36,843 bases of DNA from assembly GCA_024640625.1 (NCBI GenBank), contig JAHEER010000032.1:1-36843 (forward strand), in the 5' to 3' direction. Positions 26,776 to 34,318 of the stretch are shown here, piece by piece. The stretch's first letter is position 1. Every line of letters begins with the position of its first letter. Origin of the DNA: Desulfobulbaceae bacterium (lineage in GTDB: Bacteria; Desulfobacterota; Desulfobulbia; Desulfobulbales; Desulfocapsaceae). Made by a program: the position numbers and the translations under genes. The notes under the pieces are model-generated. The model did not search any database. It saw nothing but the letters and a program-made list of their open reading frames with translations, and was not told the origin of the DNA.

Positions 26776-28971
26776 GTGAATGTAGTTATGGAACAGATTT
26801 CTGCCGTAAATCCGGATGGCTTGAAACTGCTGGCCGCCAACTATCTTCACGATGTGGATCTGACTCCCATCGATGAGGCCTGGGAACTGGCTGTCGGTGT
26901 TCATCGCGGCGGCAAGCATTTCTCCGGGGAGCCGTACCTGATCCATGCGCTCGAAGTGGCCTCGACTCTTGCCTCCATGCATCTCGATCTGGATACTATC
27001 ATCGCCGGTTTGCTGCACGGCTCCCTGAAAAACGGTGTCCGTTACGAGGAGCTGGAGGAGAAATTCGGGCGGGATGTGGCCTACATCGTCAGTGGAACCA
27101 CCAAGATCACCAGCGTGCAATACAACAACAGGCTTGCCAGCCAGGCGGAAAATGTCAGAAAAATGCTGCTGGCCATGGCCAAGGACATCAGGGTCCTGCT
27201 GGTGCGACTGATCGACCGGCTCCAGGATATGCTGATGCTCGATCTGGTCGATCGCCAGCGGCAGATCGAAATAGCCAGGGAAACCATGGATCTCCATGCC
27301 CCGCTGGCAAGCCGGCTGGGTATCGACTGGCTCAAGCGCCAGCTCGAAGATTACGCCTTCAGATATCTCTATCCAGCCGAGTTTGATGACCTTACCCTGC
27401 GGCTTGAAAGTTCGCTCACCGAGCGCCAGAGCTATGTCGATGAGATGATTTCCATTCTCTATGACACGCTGAGGCAGGGAAATGTGTATCCGACACGGAT
27501 TCTGGGGCGTCCCAAGCACCTCTATTCGATATACAAGAAACTGATTGCCCAGAATATCCCACTCGAGCGGGTCTACGACAAGGTTGCCTTCAGGGTTATT
27601 GTCAGCGAGCTCAAAGAGTGCTATGAAGCTCTGGGCATCATCCATGCCAACTGGTCACCGGTGCCCGGCCGGATAAAGGATTTCATCTCAGTCCCTAAGG
27701 CCAACAATTACCAGTCGATGCACACCACGGTGGTTGGTCCTCGGGAGCACTTCATCGAGATCCAGATCCGTACCGAGGAGATGGACAGGGTTGCTCAGGA
27801 AGGGGTTGCGGCTCACTGGGCCTATAAAGAAGGACAGAAGGTAAACGATAAGGATGCCAGGCTGTTCAGGGACCTGAAGAGTCTGGTGAACTCGCTTCAG
27901 GATGTGGAAGATTCCCGCGAGTTTCTCGAGAGTTTTCGTGGAGAGCTGCACGATCCGGAGGTGTATGCGCTGACCCCCAACGGTGAAGTCAAGGAACTGC
28001 CGGCCAAGAGCTGTCCCATCGACTTCGCCTATGCGATCCACACCGAGGTGGGTAATCGCTGCACGGGCGCCAAAGTGAACGGCCGGCTCGTGCCGCTGAA
28101 GTACGAACTGCAGAATGGTGATATCGTCGAGATCATCACCTCTCCCAACCAGCGTCCCCGGCGGGGCTGGCTTGATCTGGTCAAGACCAGCAGGGCCAGG
28201 GCGAGAATCAGATCCTGGTTTCGCCGAGAGGAGCGCGATAAAGCATTTGCGCTGGGTCGCGAGATCTGTGAGCGGGAACTGAAAAAGCATGACATGACCC
28301 TGAAGCGGCTGGTCAAGAGCGGCCATATAAAGCTGCTGCTCAAGTCGCTGCGCTGCAATTCCCTCGATGACATGCTGGTCAAGGTGGGCAGTGGGGCAAT
28401 CACCATAGACAATCTGGTAAAGGCCCTCGATCCGCCTGAGATGCGCAAGGATAAGGAACCGGCGCCCTCGGAACTGACTCCCGAGCAGATTGCCGAAATG
28501 ATGGCTTCTCAGGTGCGCTCGGGCTCCGAGCGCAGCGGCTCGGCCATCAGTATAGACGGCATAGACGACATGCTGGCCAAGGTCAGTCAGTGCTGTAATC
28601 CGGTTCCGGGAGACCCGATTGTCGGATTCATCACCACCGGCAGCGGTGTGTCCGTGCACAAGTCAAACTGCGTCAATCTGCTCAGCTCAGATCCGCAACG
28701 CTGGATCGAGGTCTACTGGAACAACCTGGAGCATCAAAGCTACAGGGCGGAGCTACAGGTGACAGCGGAAAACCGCAGGGGCATCTTCGCCGACATCAGT
28801 TCCGCCATCGGTGCCGACATGGCAACCATTGTGGAAATTTCGGCTCATGTGACCCCGGAGGATCGAGCTGAATTCAGCATCGCCCTTGAAGTGCGCAATC
28901 TGGAACATCTCCAGCAGGTTCTTCAGCATCTGCGCCACATGGAAGCGGTCATTTCGGTTCGGCGGCTTTGA
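26776..28971 (+). CDS. RelA/SpoT homologue, (p)ppGpp synthetase with degenerate hydrolase motif
   Basis: This 731-residue long RSH has the N-terminal HD region (about residues 40-190), synthetase (about 235-370), TGS (about 395-455), zinc-finger region with Q-C-C-N-P-V-P-G-D, and a C-terminal ACT domain. The synthetase site looks complete: G-R-P-K-H-L-Y-S, V-Y-D-K-V-A-F-R, R-I-K-D, N-Y-Q-S-M-H and E-I-Q-I-R-T. One change is visible: usual N-G-Y-Q-S reads N-N-Y-Q-S. The hydrolase motif HDxxED reads H81-G-S-L-K-N86, although D147 remains. It is probably synthetase only. Start is GTG at 26776; ATG at 26788 is an alternative. Confidence 0.93.
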   Translation: MNVVMEQISAVNPDGLKLLAANYLHDVDLTPIDEAWELAVGVHRGGKHFSGEPYLIHALEVASTLASMHLDLDTIIAGLLHGSLKNGVRYEELEEKFGRDVAYIVSGTTKITSVQYNNRLASQAENVRKMLLAMAKDIRVLLVRLIDRLQDMLMLDLVDRQRQIEIARETMDLHAPLASRLGIDWLKRQLEDYAFRYLYPAEFDDLTLRLESSLTERQSYVDEMISILYDTLRQGNVYPTRILGRPKHLYSIYKKLIAQNIPLERVYDKVAFRVIVSELKECYEALGIIHANWSPVPGRIKDFISVPKANNYQSMHTTVVGPREHFIEIQIRTEEMDRVAQEGVAAHWAYKEGQKVNDKDARLFRDLKSLVNSLQDVEDSREFLESFRGELHDPEVYALTPNGEVKELPAKSCPIDFAYAIHTEVGNRCTGAKVNGRLVPLKYELQNGDIVEIITSPNQRPRRGWLDLVKTSRARARIRSWFRREERDKAFALGREICERELKKHDMTLKRLVKSGHIKLLLKSLRCNSLDDMLVKVGSGAITIDNLVKALDPPEMRKDKEPAPSELTPEQIAEMMASQVRSGSERSGSAISIDGIDDMLAKVSQCCNPVPGDPIVGFITTGSGVSVHKSNCVNLLSSDPQRWIEVYWNNLEHQSYRAELQVTAENRRGIFADISSAIGADMATIVEISAHVTPEDRAEFSIALEVRNLEHLQQVLQHLRHMEAVISVRRL

Positions 28972-28995
28972 TCTTCACTGGAGGAATTGGAGATC

Positions 28996-29442
28996 ATGTC
29001 AGTGTGTCACGTCTGCGGCAATGAAACGGCTCTAAATGACATCGTCTGCGGATTCTGCGGTGCTCCGCAAGACGGTGCGGCCGCCGATTCCCCGGCTGCC
29101 ATTGGCCATCGAATCGTCAACATCGAGCGCGGTCGTCCCCTGGTTGAGACGGCGCTGAAAAAGATGGAGAGTGAACTGCTGCGAGCCAGATCAGATCGTG
29201 TCAAAGTTGTTACCCTGATTCACGGCTATGGTTCTTCGGGCAAAGGCGGCAGGATACGAACGGAATGCAGGAAAGTGCTCGACCATCTGAGCAGGCGGAA
29301 AGAAGTAAATCAGATCATAGCTGGCGAGGAGTTCAGGAAAAGGACCGGGCCCGGCAAGGCGCTGCTGCGGCGGTTTCCGCACCTGGAACGTGACTTTGCC
29401 TCGGATTTTTCCAACCCAGGAGTGACCATTGTGGTGCTCTGA
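28996..29442 (+). CDS. Small zinc-ribbon plus Smr-domain protein
   Basis: This 148-residue protein starts with a zinc-ribbon-like motif, C4-x2-C7-x10-C18-x2-C21. Then comes a linker and an Smr domain with L-I-H-G-Y-G-S-S-G-K-G (H76 and Gly-rich loop), predicted nuclease-like on family grounds. Smr domains act in DNA or RNA cleavage, including ribosome-collision rescue in some bacteria. The pairing with a zinc ribbon suggests nucleic acid or ribosome binding. It ends the long operon, 24 bp after the RSH gene. The function is not known. Confidence 0.8.
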   Translation: MSVCHVCGNETALNDIVCGFCGAPQDGAAADSPAAIGHRIVNIERGRPLVETALKKMESELLRARSDRVKVVTLIHGYGSSGKGGRIRTECRKVLDHLSRRKEVNQIIAGEEFRKRTGPGKALLRRFPHLERDFASDFSNPGVTIVVL

Positions 29443-29578
29443 GGTTCATAACAAGTTTCTGACAATTATTTTCTGGCTCATTTTGGGCCAGCAATGTATA
29501 AGCTCATAGTTTAAACAGATGACTTCCTGAGGCGCATCTCGTTCAGGGACGAATCATGGACAAAGACAAGGAGACATA

Positions 29579-30349
29579 ATGAAACACATAATTGCAACCA
29601 TTCTATTCGGCCTGTTTACCCTGCCGCTCACGGTGTCTGGAGCAGATTCCACAGCAGACAGGCCGCTTGAGACCAACAAGGATAAAGTGAGCTACTCCAT
29701 CGGCCTCGATCTGGGTAAATACCTGACTAACATGAAGGGCAAGATCGACTATGAACTGCTCAAACAGGGAATCGATGACGGCTTCTCGGGGGCCGAGCCG
29801 AGACTCAGTCAGGAAGAAATGACCAGCGCCCAGGAAGAGTTTGCTGCCGCCCTCCAGGCCGAACAGGAAGCCAAACTGGAAGAGGTAAAGCAAAAAAACA
29901 CTGCGGCCGGCCAGGCCTATCTCGATGAGAATAAGAAAAAAGAGGGCGTGGTCACCACTGACAGCGGCCTTCAGTATGAAGTGCTGGTGGCAGGGGATGG
30001 CGAAAAGCCCAACGTCGAGGATACGGTGAAGGTCGACTATGTGGGCACCTTGATCGACGGCACCGAATTTGACAGCTCGATTAAACGCGGCGAACCAGTG
30101 ACTTTTCCGGTGGGCCAGGTAATCCCGGGGTGGACCGAGGCGCTGCTCCTCATGCCGGTTGGCTCCAAATATCGGGTCACCATACCCACCAACCTCGCCT
30201 ATGGAGAGGCGGGAGCTCCGCCGGTAATCGAACCCAACTCGGTGCTCAATTTCGAGATCGAGCTGCTCTCCATTGAGGAGCCGCCGGCTGAGATGGTACC
30301 TGCCGATGCTGCTGCCGAGGAAATGAGCGAGGAGAAGAAGAGCGAGTAA
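29579..30349 (+). CDS. Secreted FKBP-type peptidyl-prolyl isomerase (Mip/FkpA-like)
   Basis: This 256-residue protein has a signal peptide (M-K-H-I-I-A-T-I-L-F-G-L-F followed by a cleavage region near residue 22), an FKBP-N dimerisation domain with V-S-Y-S-I-G-L-D-L-G-K-Y, a charged helix (about 80-120), and an FKBP domain with V-D-Y-V-G-T-L-I-D-G-T-E-F-D-S-S and the P-V-G-S-K-Y-R-V-T-I-P segment. It likely folds periplasmic or outer-membrane proteins. An AAGGAGACATA site precedes the ATG. It ends in an acidic tail and is convergent with the next gene, six bases away. Confidence 0.93.
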   Translation: MKHIIATILFGLFTLPLTVSGADSTADRPLETNKDKVSYSIGLDLGKYLTNMKGKIDYELLKQGIDDGFSGAEPRLSQEEMTSAQEEFAAALQAEQEAKLEEVKQKNTAAGQAYLDENKKKEGVVTTDSGLQYEVLVAGDGEKPNVEDTVKVDYVGTLIDGTEFDSSIKRGEPVTFPVGQVIPGWTEALLLMPVGSKYRVTIPTNLAYGEAGAPPVIEPNSVLNFEIELLSIEEPPAEMVPADAAAEEMSEEKKSE

Positions 30350-30355
30350 GCGGTT

Positions 30356-31195
30356 CTAGGCGACGGCAGGTTCCCGTACGTCGAGCGGCTCGGCCTGCCC
30401 AAGAACGCCGTTGGCCATCCAGATATGGCCGATATCCTTCCACGATTTGCTGAGCAGCGAAGTACCGTAGGCATCAGCCGCTACCGGATCGTACGAGGCG
30501 AAGACTTTTTTAACCGGTGGACTGCAGGTCGGCCCCCATAGATGGGCTTTAGCCATGCCCACGGCTGCGTCAGTCACGGTGAACTCAGGTGTCCGGTAGC
30601 GGTTCAGGTCGAAGACCGCCTCGTCCAGTCGCGCGTGAAATGACGATTTGCCCCAGGCCCCGCCCTGTTGATAGTGGGCCGGGGGCGCGCACCCCATCAT
30701 GTTTTTCATAGTCAGAGTGACGCGGCACAGGGAATGGGCCTTGAGTACCGGCACCGAAATAAGAAAACAGTCAAACAGCAGCTCCGGCAGGTGGAGCTCC
30801 GGCCAGCGCTTACAAGCATCGTTGGTGAGACGGCGGCAGGGTTCGATGTTAAGATCGAGCAGCTGGACCCGGTCCTTGTTCTGCAGCTTCATGTAGCCCA
30901 GCTGATCAAAACAATGGAAGGTGTCGTATTCAAGTGCACCGGTCCCCTCGCCGACAATTATTCGGATCTTGGAATTGTGCAGCAGAATGAAATCAACCAG
31001 TGCTTCCACCATGTCCACATGGGTGGTGATCGGTGGCTCTAGCGCCTCCACCAGGTTGGGCTTGATCACTACCGTCTGGTGCCCGGCCAGCTCATCGGCA
31101 AGACCCGAGGCTTCCAGAATAGGCGGTAGCGATTGACGATAACTGACAAATTCTCCGCTCCAGATGACCCCTTCGTCTCTTAACATTCGATTCAT
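30356..31195 (-). CDS. DUF362 family protein
   Basis: This 279-residue protein matches the DUF362 pattern: V-V-I-K-P-N-L-V near residue 45, G-E-G-T-G-A-L-E near residue 83, then I-S-V-P-V-L-K-A-H and M-K-N-M-M-G-C. It ends with V-F-A-S-Y-D-P-V-A-A-D-A-Y-G-T. Many DUF362 proteins carry ferredoxin clusters, but no CxxCxxC motif is seen here. Biochemical function is not established. It is the last gene of the crcB-lptG-DUF362 set, 15 bp after lptG. The start could be the internal ATG four codons in. Confidence 0.85.
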   Translation of the reverse strand: MNRMLRDEGVIWSGEFVSYRQSLPPILEASGLADELAGHQTVVIKPNLVEALEPPITTHVDMVEALVDFILLHNSKIRIIVGEGTGALEYDTFHCFDQLGYMKLQNKDRVQLLDLNIEPCRRLTNDACKRWPELHLPELLFDCFLISVPVLKAHSLCRVTLTMKNMMGCAPPAHYQQGGAWGKSSFHARLDEAVFDLNRYRTPEFTVTDAAVGMAKAHLWGPTCSPPVKKVFASYDPVAADAYGTSLLSKSWKDIGHIWMANGVLGQAEPLDVREPAVA

Positions 31196-31210
31196 TGCGG
31201 ATAAACCCGA

Positions 31211-32293
31211 TTACAAATCCTGCTTCTTCAAAAGGTAAAGGCCGAGTAAGGAAAACACGAGGTGCACGATAAAGGCCGACGGCAGCACAAGTATATAACC
31301 GGCCTTTGCCAGTGACTGCAAAGCCCCCCACACGCCCCAGGCAACGAATGCCATGAAACAGCTCACCGGAATGGCGATGGAAAGGTCGCGCCCCCACTTC
31401 TGGTAGGACAGAATCAGAATCGGCAGCCCCAGCAGCAAAAGTGGTATGCCGAGCAGCAGGTAGGATACGCGTCCATAGAATTCGGATCTGGCTTTGACCT
31501 TCTCCGCCAAAAGATCCTGCTCACCGATATCAGCGAATAACCGGGTCAGAGACATCTCCGCCGACTCATATTCCGGAACCAGAAAATCATCCGGTGATTC
31601 TGGCAGGCGCTGGGTAAATATTTTGAAGGGTTTGGAGACAAAGGATCCGCTCCCGTCGCGCTCGATGATCTGGCCCTTCTTGAGCACCCAGATCGGTGGG
31701 ACCCAATCGGCAAATTCAGCGCTGGCAAGCGACCTGATATTATAGTTGTCGTCCCAGGTTGAATAGGAAAAATCCACGAAGATCATTTTCTCCTTGTTGG
31801 GCCATTGGAACGAGTAGAATCCTTCGCTTCCCTTGAAATAGTATCTGCCGTTTCTAAAAATTCCCAAAGGCACTTTGCCCCGCACCTGCTCGTACCAGAT
31901 GTCGTTGGTATAAGCAATGGTTTTGGGAAGCAGCAACTGGGCCGCTACTATGAACAGAATGGTGGCGGCCATAGAGCAGAGGAGAATGGGTCTGATTATC
32001 TTGCGCAGGGGGATTCCAGCTGCTTTAAGAGCAAGCAGCTCGTTGTTGTTGTTGAGAATGCCGAGGGTGATGACCCCGGAGAGTAGAATCAGAACCGGGC
32101 TCAGCTGATCAACCACATAGGGAAGATTGAGCATGAAAAAACTAATTACCATCGACATCGGTTTGCCCGCCTCGGAAAATTCGTCGAACTTTTCAAAGAA
32201 ATCGATGAGCAGATAGAGTGAGGCGAAGCCGATACTCAGAGTTAGAAAATAGCGGATGAACTGGGACAGCAGATAGCGGGTCAGGAGCTGCAT
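31211..32293 (-). CDS. lptG: LPS export permease, LptG/LptF (YjgP/YjgQ) family
   Basis: This 360-residue inner-membrane protein fits the LptF/LptG family: M-Q-L-L-T-R-Y-L-L-S-Q-F start, three N-terminal membrane helices, the L-G-I-L-N-N-N-N-E-L-L-A-L-K-A-A-G coupling segment that contacts the ATPase LptB, a large periplasmic beta-jellyroll domain (about 130-270), and three C-terminal helices. It moves LPS toward the LptBFGC bridge. The symbol is an estimate; LptF cannot be firmly excluded, and no partner gene is beside it. It lies 14 bp after crcB. Confidence 0.85.
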   Translation of the reverse strand: MQLLTRYLLSQFIRYFLTLSIGFASLYLLIDFFEKFDEFSEAGKPMSMVISFFMLNLPYVVDQLSPVLILLSGVITLGILNNNNELLALKAAGIPLRKIIRPILLCSMAATILFIVAAQLLLPKTIAYTNDIWYEQVRGKVPLGIFRNGRYYFKGSEGFYSFQWPNKEKMIFVDFSYSTWDDNYNIRSLASAEFADWVPPIWVLKKGQIIERDGSGSFVSKPFKIFTQRLPESPDDFLVPEYESAEMSLTRLFADIGEQDLLAEKVKARSEFYGRVSYLLLGIPLLLLGLPILILSYQKWGRDLSIAIPVSCFMAFVAWGVWGALQSLAKAGYILVLPSAFIVHLVFSLLGLYLLKKQDL

Positions 32294-32307
32294 GGAAGAT
32301 CAGAACA

Positions 32308-32691
32308 TCAACTGGAGTTGACCACAAAGGAGGAAATCCAAAAACCCGCGGCCACCAGGGTGAGCCCGATAAGGTTGCTGAGCAGAATGTAGCTCAGCGC
32401 AGACAATGGTTCGCCGGCCTTGAAAAATTGTATGTTCTCCCTGGCGAATGTTGAAAAAGTTGTGTAGCCGCCCAGGACTCCGGTGAAGAGAAAGAGTCTG
32501 AATTCGTTGCTGATTGTCAGTCGCTCGAAGTATCCCCATAGTAATCCTATTAAAAAACAGCCAACCAGATTGGCTGCCAGCGTCTCATAAGGAAATTTGG
32601 AGGTGGATACTGATTCGACCGCCAGCGAGGTAAGATATCTGCCCGTTGAGCCAATTGCTCCGCCAAGCGCCACCGCGAGGATTTTGATCAT
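32308..32691 (-). CDS. crcB: Fluoride channel CrcB/Fluc
   Basis: This 127-residue four-helix membrane protein exports fluoride. Signatures are G-G-A-I-G-S-T-G-R-Y near the N terminus, A-N-L-V-G-C-F-L-I-G in helix 2 and G-V-L-G-G-Y-T-T-F-S-T-F in helix 3, which carries the Phe residues lining the pore. It works as an antiparallel dimer. No binding site precedes the ATG, and a candidate promoter lies just upstream. No fluoride riboswitch was recognised in the leader. Confidence 0.93.
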   Translation of the reverse strand: MIKILAVALGGAIGSTGRYLTSLAVESVSTSKFPYETLAANLVGCFLIGLLWGYFERLTISNEFRLFLFTGVLGGYTTFSTFARENIQFFKAGEPLSALSYILLSNLIGLTLVAAGFWISSFVVNSS

Positions 32692-32705
32692 AGTTGTCGT
32701 AAACC

Positions 32706-32733
32706 AAAGATAGAATCAACAGAGGTTGAGTCA
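32706..32733 (-). promoter_or_regulatory. Possible promoter for the crcB-lptG-DUF362 set
   Basis: On the minus strand, TTGACT (32733-32728) and TATCTT (32711-32706) are separated by 16 bases. The -35 matches five of six and the -10 four of six positions. The transcript would start close to 32699, leaving about 8 bases before the crcB ATG, which fits the absence of a binding site there. This is weak evidence by itself. Confidence 0.35.
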
Positions 32734-32786
32734 ACTTACCTACCATTACCATCTGAATCAGTCAAGATTAAGGGTTTGAGCTGGCT

Positions 32787-32829
32787 GGATAATCCTTCTG
32801 ATTCTAAGGTGATGGGACCGAGATTATCC
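32787..32829. repeat. 8-bp inverted repeat in the divergent region
   Basis: GGATAATC and GATTATCC are perfect inverted copies separated by 27 bases. They could be a binding site for a dimeric regulator or a weak hairpin. They lie between the two divergent promoter candidates, where a shared operator would be placed. Confidence 0.4.
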
Positions 32830-32905
32830 GGACAAGTGTCCACCCATATTTTTTACTGACCAGACAATCAATGTAATTATAGAGTGTTAGCACGGTTTGC
32901 CTGGC

Positions 32906-32935
32906 TTGAACTTTTAATCAAACCTGTGTTATACT
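32906..32935 (+). promoter_or_regulatory. Promoter candidate for the DHH-glgC genes
   Basis: TTGAAC (32906-32911) and TATACT (32930-32935) are separated by 18 bases. The -10 matches five of six positions and the -35 four of six. Initiation near 32942 would give an RNA leader of about 200 bases before the ATG at 33143, starting just before the first hairpin. Confidence 0.5.
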
Positions 32936-32947
32936 GCCAGCTCGTTC

Positions 32948-33095
32948 GGCTGTCTGGCAATCCGGAGGTGTCTGCGCCAGGCAGCCTTTCTGTCTCGTGC
33001 GGAGTCCGGAGCAATGCGGGACTAAATTCAACCGGAGGTGGCTGACAATCTAAGACCCAGATGAAGCTCTGAGCAGCTGTTTTGTTGACCAGCTG
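32948..33095 (+). promoter_or_regulatory. Structured leader with GGA-loop hairpins (candidate CsrA target or RNA element)
   Basis: Hairpin 1 pairs 32948-32958 with 32976-32986 (11 bp, one G-U) around a 17-base loop containing CCGGAGG. Hairpin 2 pairs AGTCC (33003-33007) with GGACT (33019-33023) around a loop starting GGA. A third GGA lies in ACCGGAGGTGG (about 33031-33041). Hairpin 3 pairs CAGCTG with CAGCTG (33074-33079 and 33090-33095). CsrA binds GGA in hairpin loops and controls glycogen genes in E. coli, so a CsrA target is an attractive inference. No known riboswitch matched. Confidence 0.4.
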
Positions 33096-33142
33096 TCTGC
33101 AGTTTGTGCTGAATCTACATCACCATAGGGACGGTAGGCTGT

Positions 33143-34225
33143 ATGCGGCGCAATCACAATGGCGAGCCGCCCGCTCCGGATAGATTGTCACGGTTACCAT
33201 TAATGGCGAGAAAACGAAAGGTAAACGGTATTAATCTCTGTGAGCAGTCATATAGAAAATCTGCGAAAATACGGCTGGAAGAGTTCTGGAGCGTATTTCA
33301 CAAAGAAGACACCGTTCTGGTCTGCATCAACGCCGATCCCGATTCCCTTGCCTGTGCGATGGCGATCAAACGTCTGCTCAGATACCGGGTAAAGTACATC
33401 GCCATTGCTCACCCGAACGAGGTCACCCGCCTCAACAATCTGGCCATGATCGAACGATTGAAAATTCCCCTGGAGAAGCTCAACTCGGTCAAAATTTCCG
33501 ATTTCACCAAAAAAATCATTGTCGATTCCCAACCCGACCATCTACCGGCCTTCGAGAAAATCTCGTTCGCTGCGATCATAGATCACCATCCGATCAGCCA
33601 GGAATGGGAGGCCGCCTATGTGGACATCAGACCCGATTACGGCGCTGCATCCTCAATGCTGGTGGAATATCTGCGCGCGGCCAATATGAAACCTTCGGTT
33701 GCCCTGGCAACCGCGCTTTTCTACGGCATCAAGGTCGATACCGGGGATTTCGAAAAAGAGTCGCGGCTGGCGGACGGCATTTCTTTCCGGTATCTTTTCG
33801 ATATCGCCAACCGCAACCTGGTCAGAAAGTTCGAACTCACAGACCTGCGCCGATCCGAACTCAAATACTTCAGCGCCGCACTCAACGAACTGCAGTATTC
33901 AAAGGGCAGATTCTACACTCACATCGGCCGGGTCCGCAGCCCCGACGTGCTGGTGATCATCGCCGATTTTCTCAATCATGTCTCCGACATTGATTGGGTG
34001 CTGGTTTCCGGCATCTACAACGACAAACTGGTTGTCATCTTCCGCTGTGATGGGTATCGTAAAAGCGCGGGGAAGCTGGCCTCCCGGGTATTTGGCCATC
34101 TGGGGCCAGCCGGTGGGCACAAAGGTGCGGCCCGGGCAGAGATACCGCTCAAAGCGTTGGAATTGACCGAATATGACATTAATACCCAGACTCTTAAGCG
34201 TCTGACCTCGCGCCATATGAAATAG
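33143..34225 (+). CDS. DHH/DHHA1 phosphoesterase (NrnA-like family)
   Basis: This 360-residue protein has the DHH-domain motifs N63-A-D65-P-D67-S (motif I, with N replacing the usual H), I-V-D-S-Q-P (motif II), D-H-H-P-I-S (motif III) and a C-terminal DHHA1 segment G-G-H-K-G-A-A-R. Relatives hydrolyse nano-RNA, pAp or cyclic dinucleotides; the substrate here is not determinable. The ATG at 33143 has a weak site (GGTAGG). The in-frame ATG at 33203 starts M-A-R-K-R-K and would drop a 20-residue Pro/Arg-rich extension. Two glgC genes follow after 93 bp. Confidence 0.85.
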   Translation: MRRNHNGEPPAPDRLSRLPLMARKRKVNGINLCEQSYRKSAKIRLEEFWSVFHKEDTVLVCINADPDSLACAMAIKRLLRYRVKYIAIAHPNEVTRLNNLAMIERLKIPLEKLNSVKISDFTKKIIVDSQPDHLPAFEKISFAAIIDHHPISQEWEAAYVDIRPDYGAASSMLVEYLRAANMKPSVALATALFYGIKVDTGDFEKESRLADGISFRYLFDIANRNLVRKFELTDLRRSELKYFSAALNELQYSKGRFYTHIGRVRSPDVLVIIADFLNHVSDIDWVLVSGIYNDKLVVIFRCDGYRKSAGKLASRVFGHLGPAGGHKGAARAEIPLKALELTEYDINTQTLKRLTSRHMK

Positions 34226-34318
34226 ACCGCTGCTCTGCGCCGCTGCCTGCACTCGCACTGATTTTTTTCTTCATCGGGCCATGGGGCCTGGTTCAACCAT
34301 ACTGTTCGGAGAGAGGCG

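Larger units (their letters stand above)
32692..33142. other. 451-bp divergent intergenic region
   Basis: This is the only gene-free stretch over 300 bases. From left to right it holds the possible crcB promoter (32706-32733), an 8-bp inverted repeat (GGATAATC at 32787-32794 and GATTATCC at 32822-32829), the short palindromic GGACAAGTGTCC followed by a T run near 32849, a plus-strand promoter candidate (32906-32935), and a structured leader of about 200 bases for the DHH gene. No tRNA or other known RNA was recognised. Confidence 0.6.

Noticed and set aside
27688..28659. Long open frame on the minus strand inside the RSH gene (323 codons)
   Set aside because: It lies wholly inside a clear RSH coding region, and its translation shows no recognisable motif. 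It is a shadow of the high-GC codon use on the plus strand. Similar minus-strand frames at 2272-2910, 26614-27645 and 16372-17055 were rejected on the same grounds.
29465..29500. Possible sigma-54 promoter before the FKBP gene
   Set aside because: TGGCTCATTTTGGGCC has GG and GC ten bases apart, but the TTGC element is missing, and the same bases form a small CTGGC/GCCAG hairpin. Too weak to list.
32692..32860. Fluoride riboswitch upstream of crcB
   Set aside because: The minus-strand leader would be too short if the promoter at 32706-32733 is right, and I could not find the conserved GGCGAUGG-type start or its pseudoknot partners further upstream.
34226..34318. Terminator between the DHH gene and the first glgC-like gene
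   Set aside because: A seven-T run is present near 34262, but no stable stem precedes it; only short GGCC palindromes and three-base pairings were seen.
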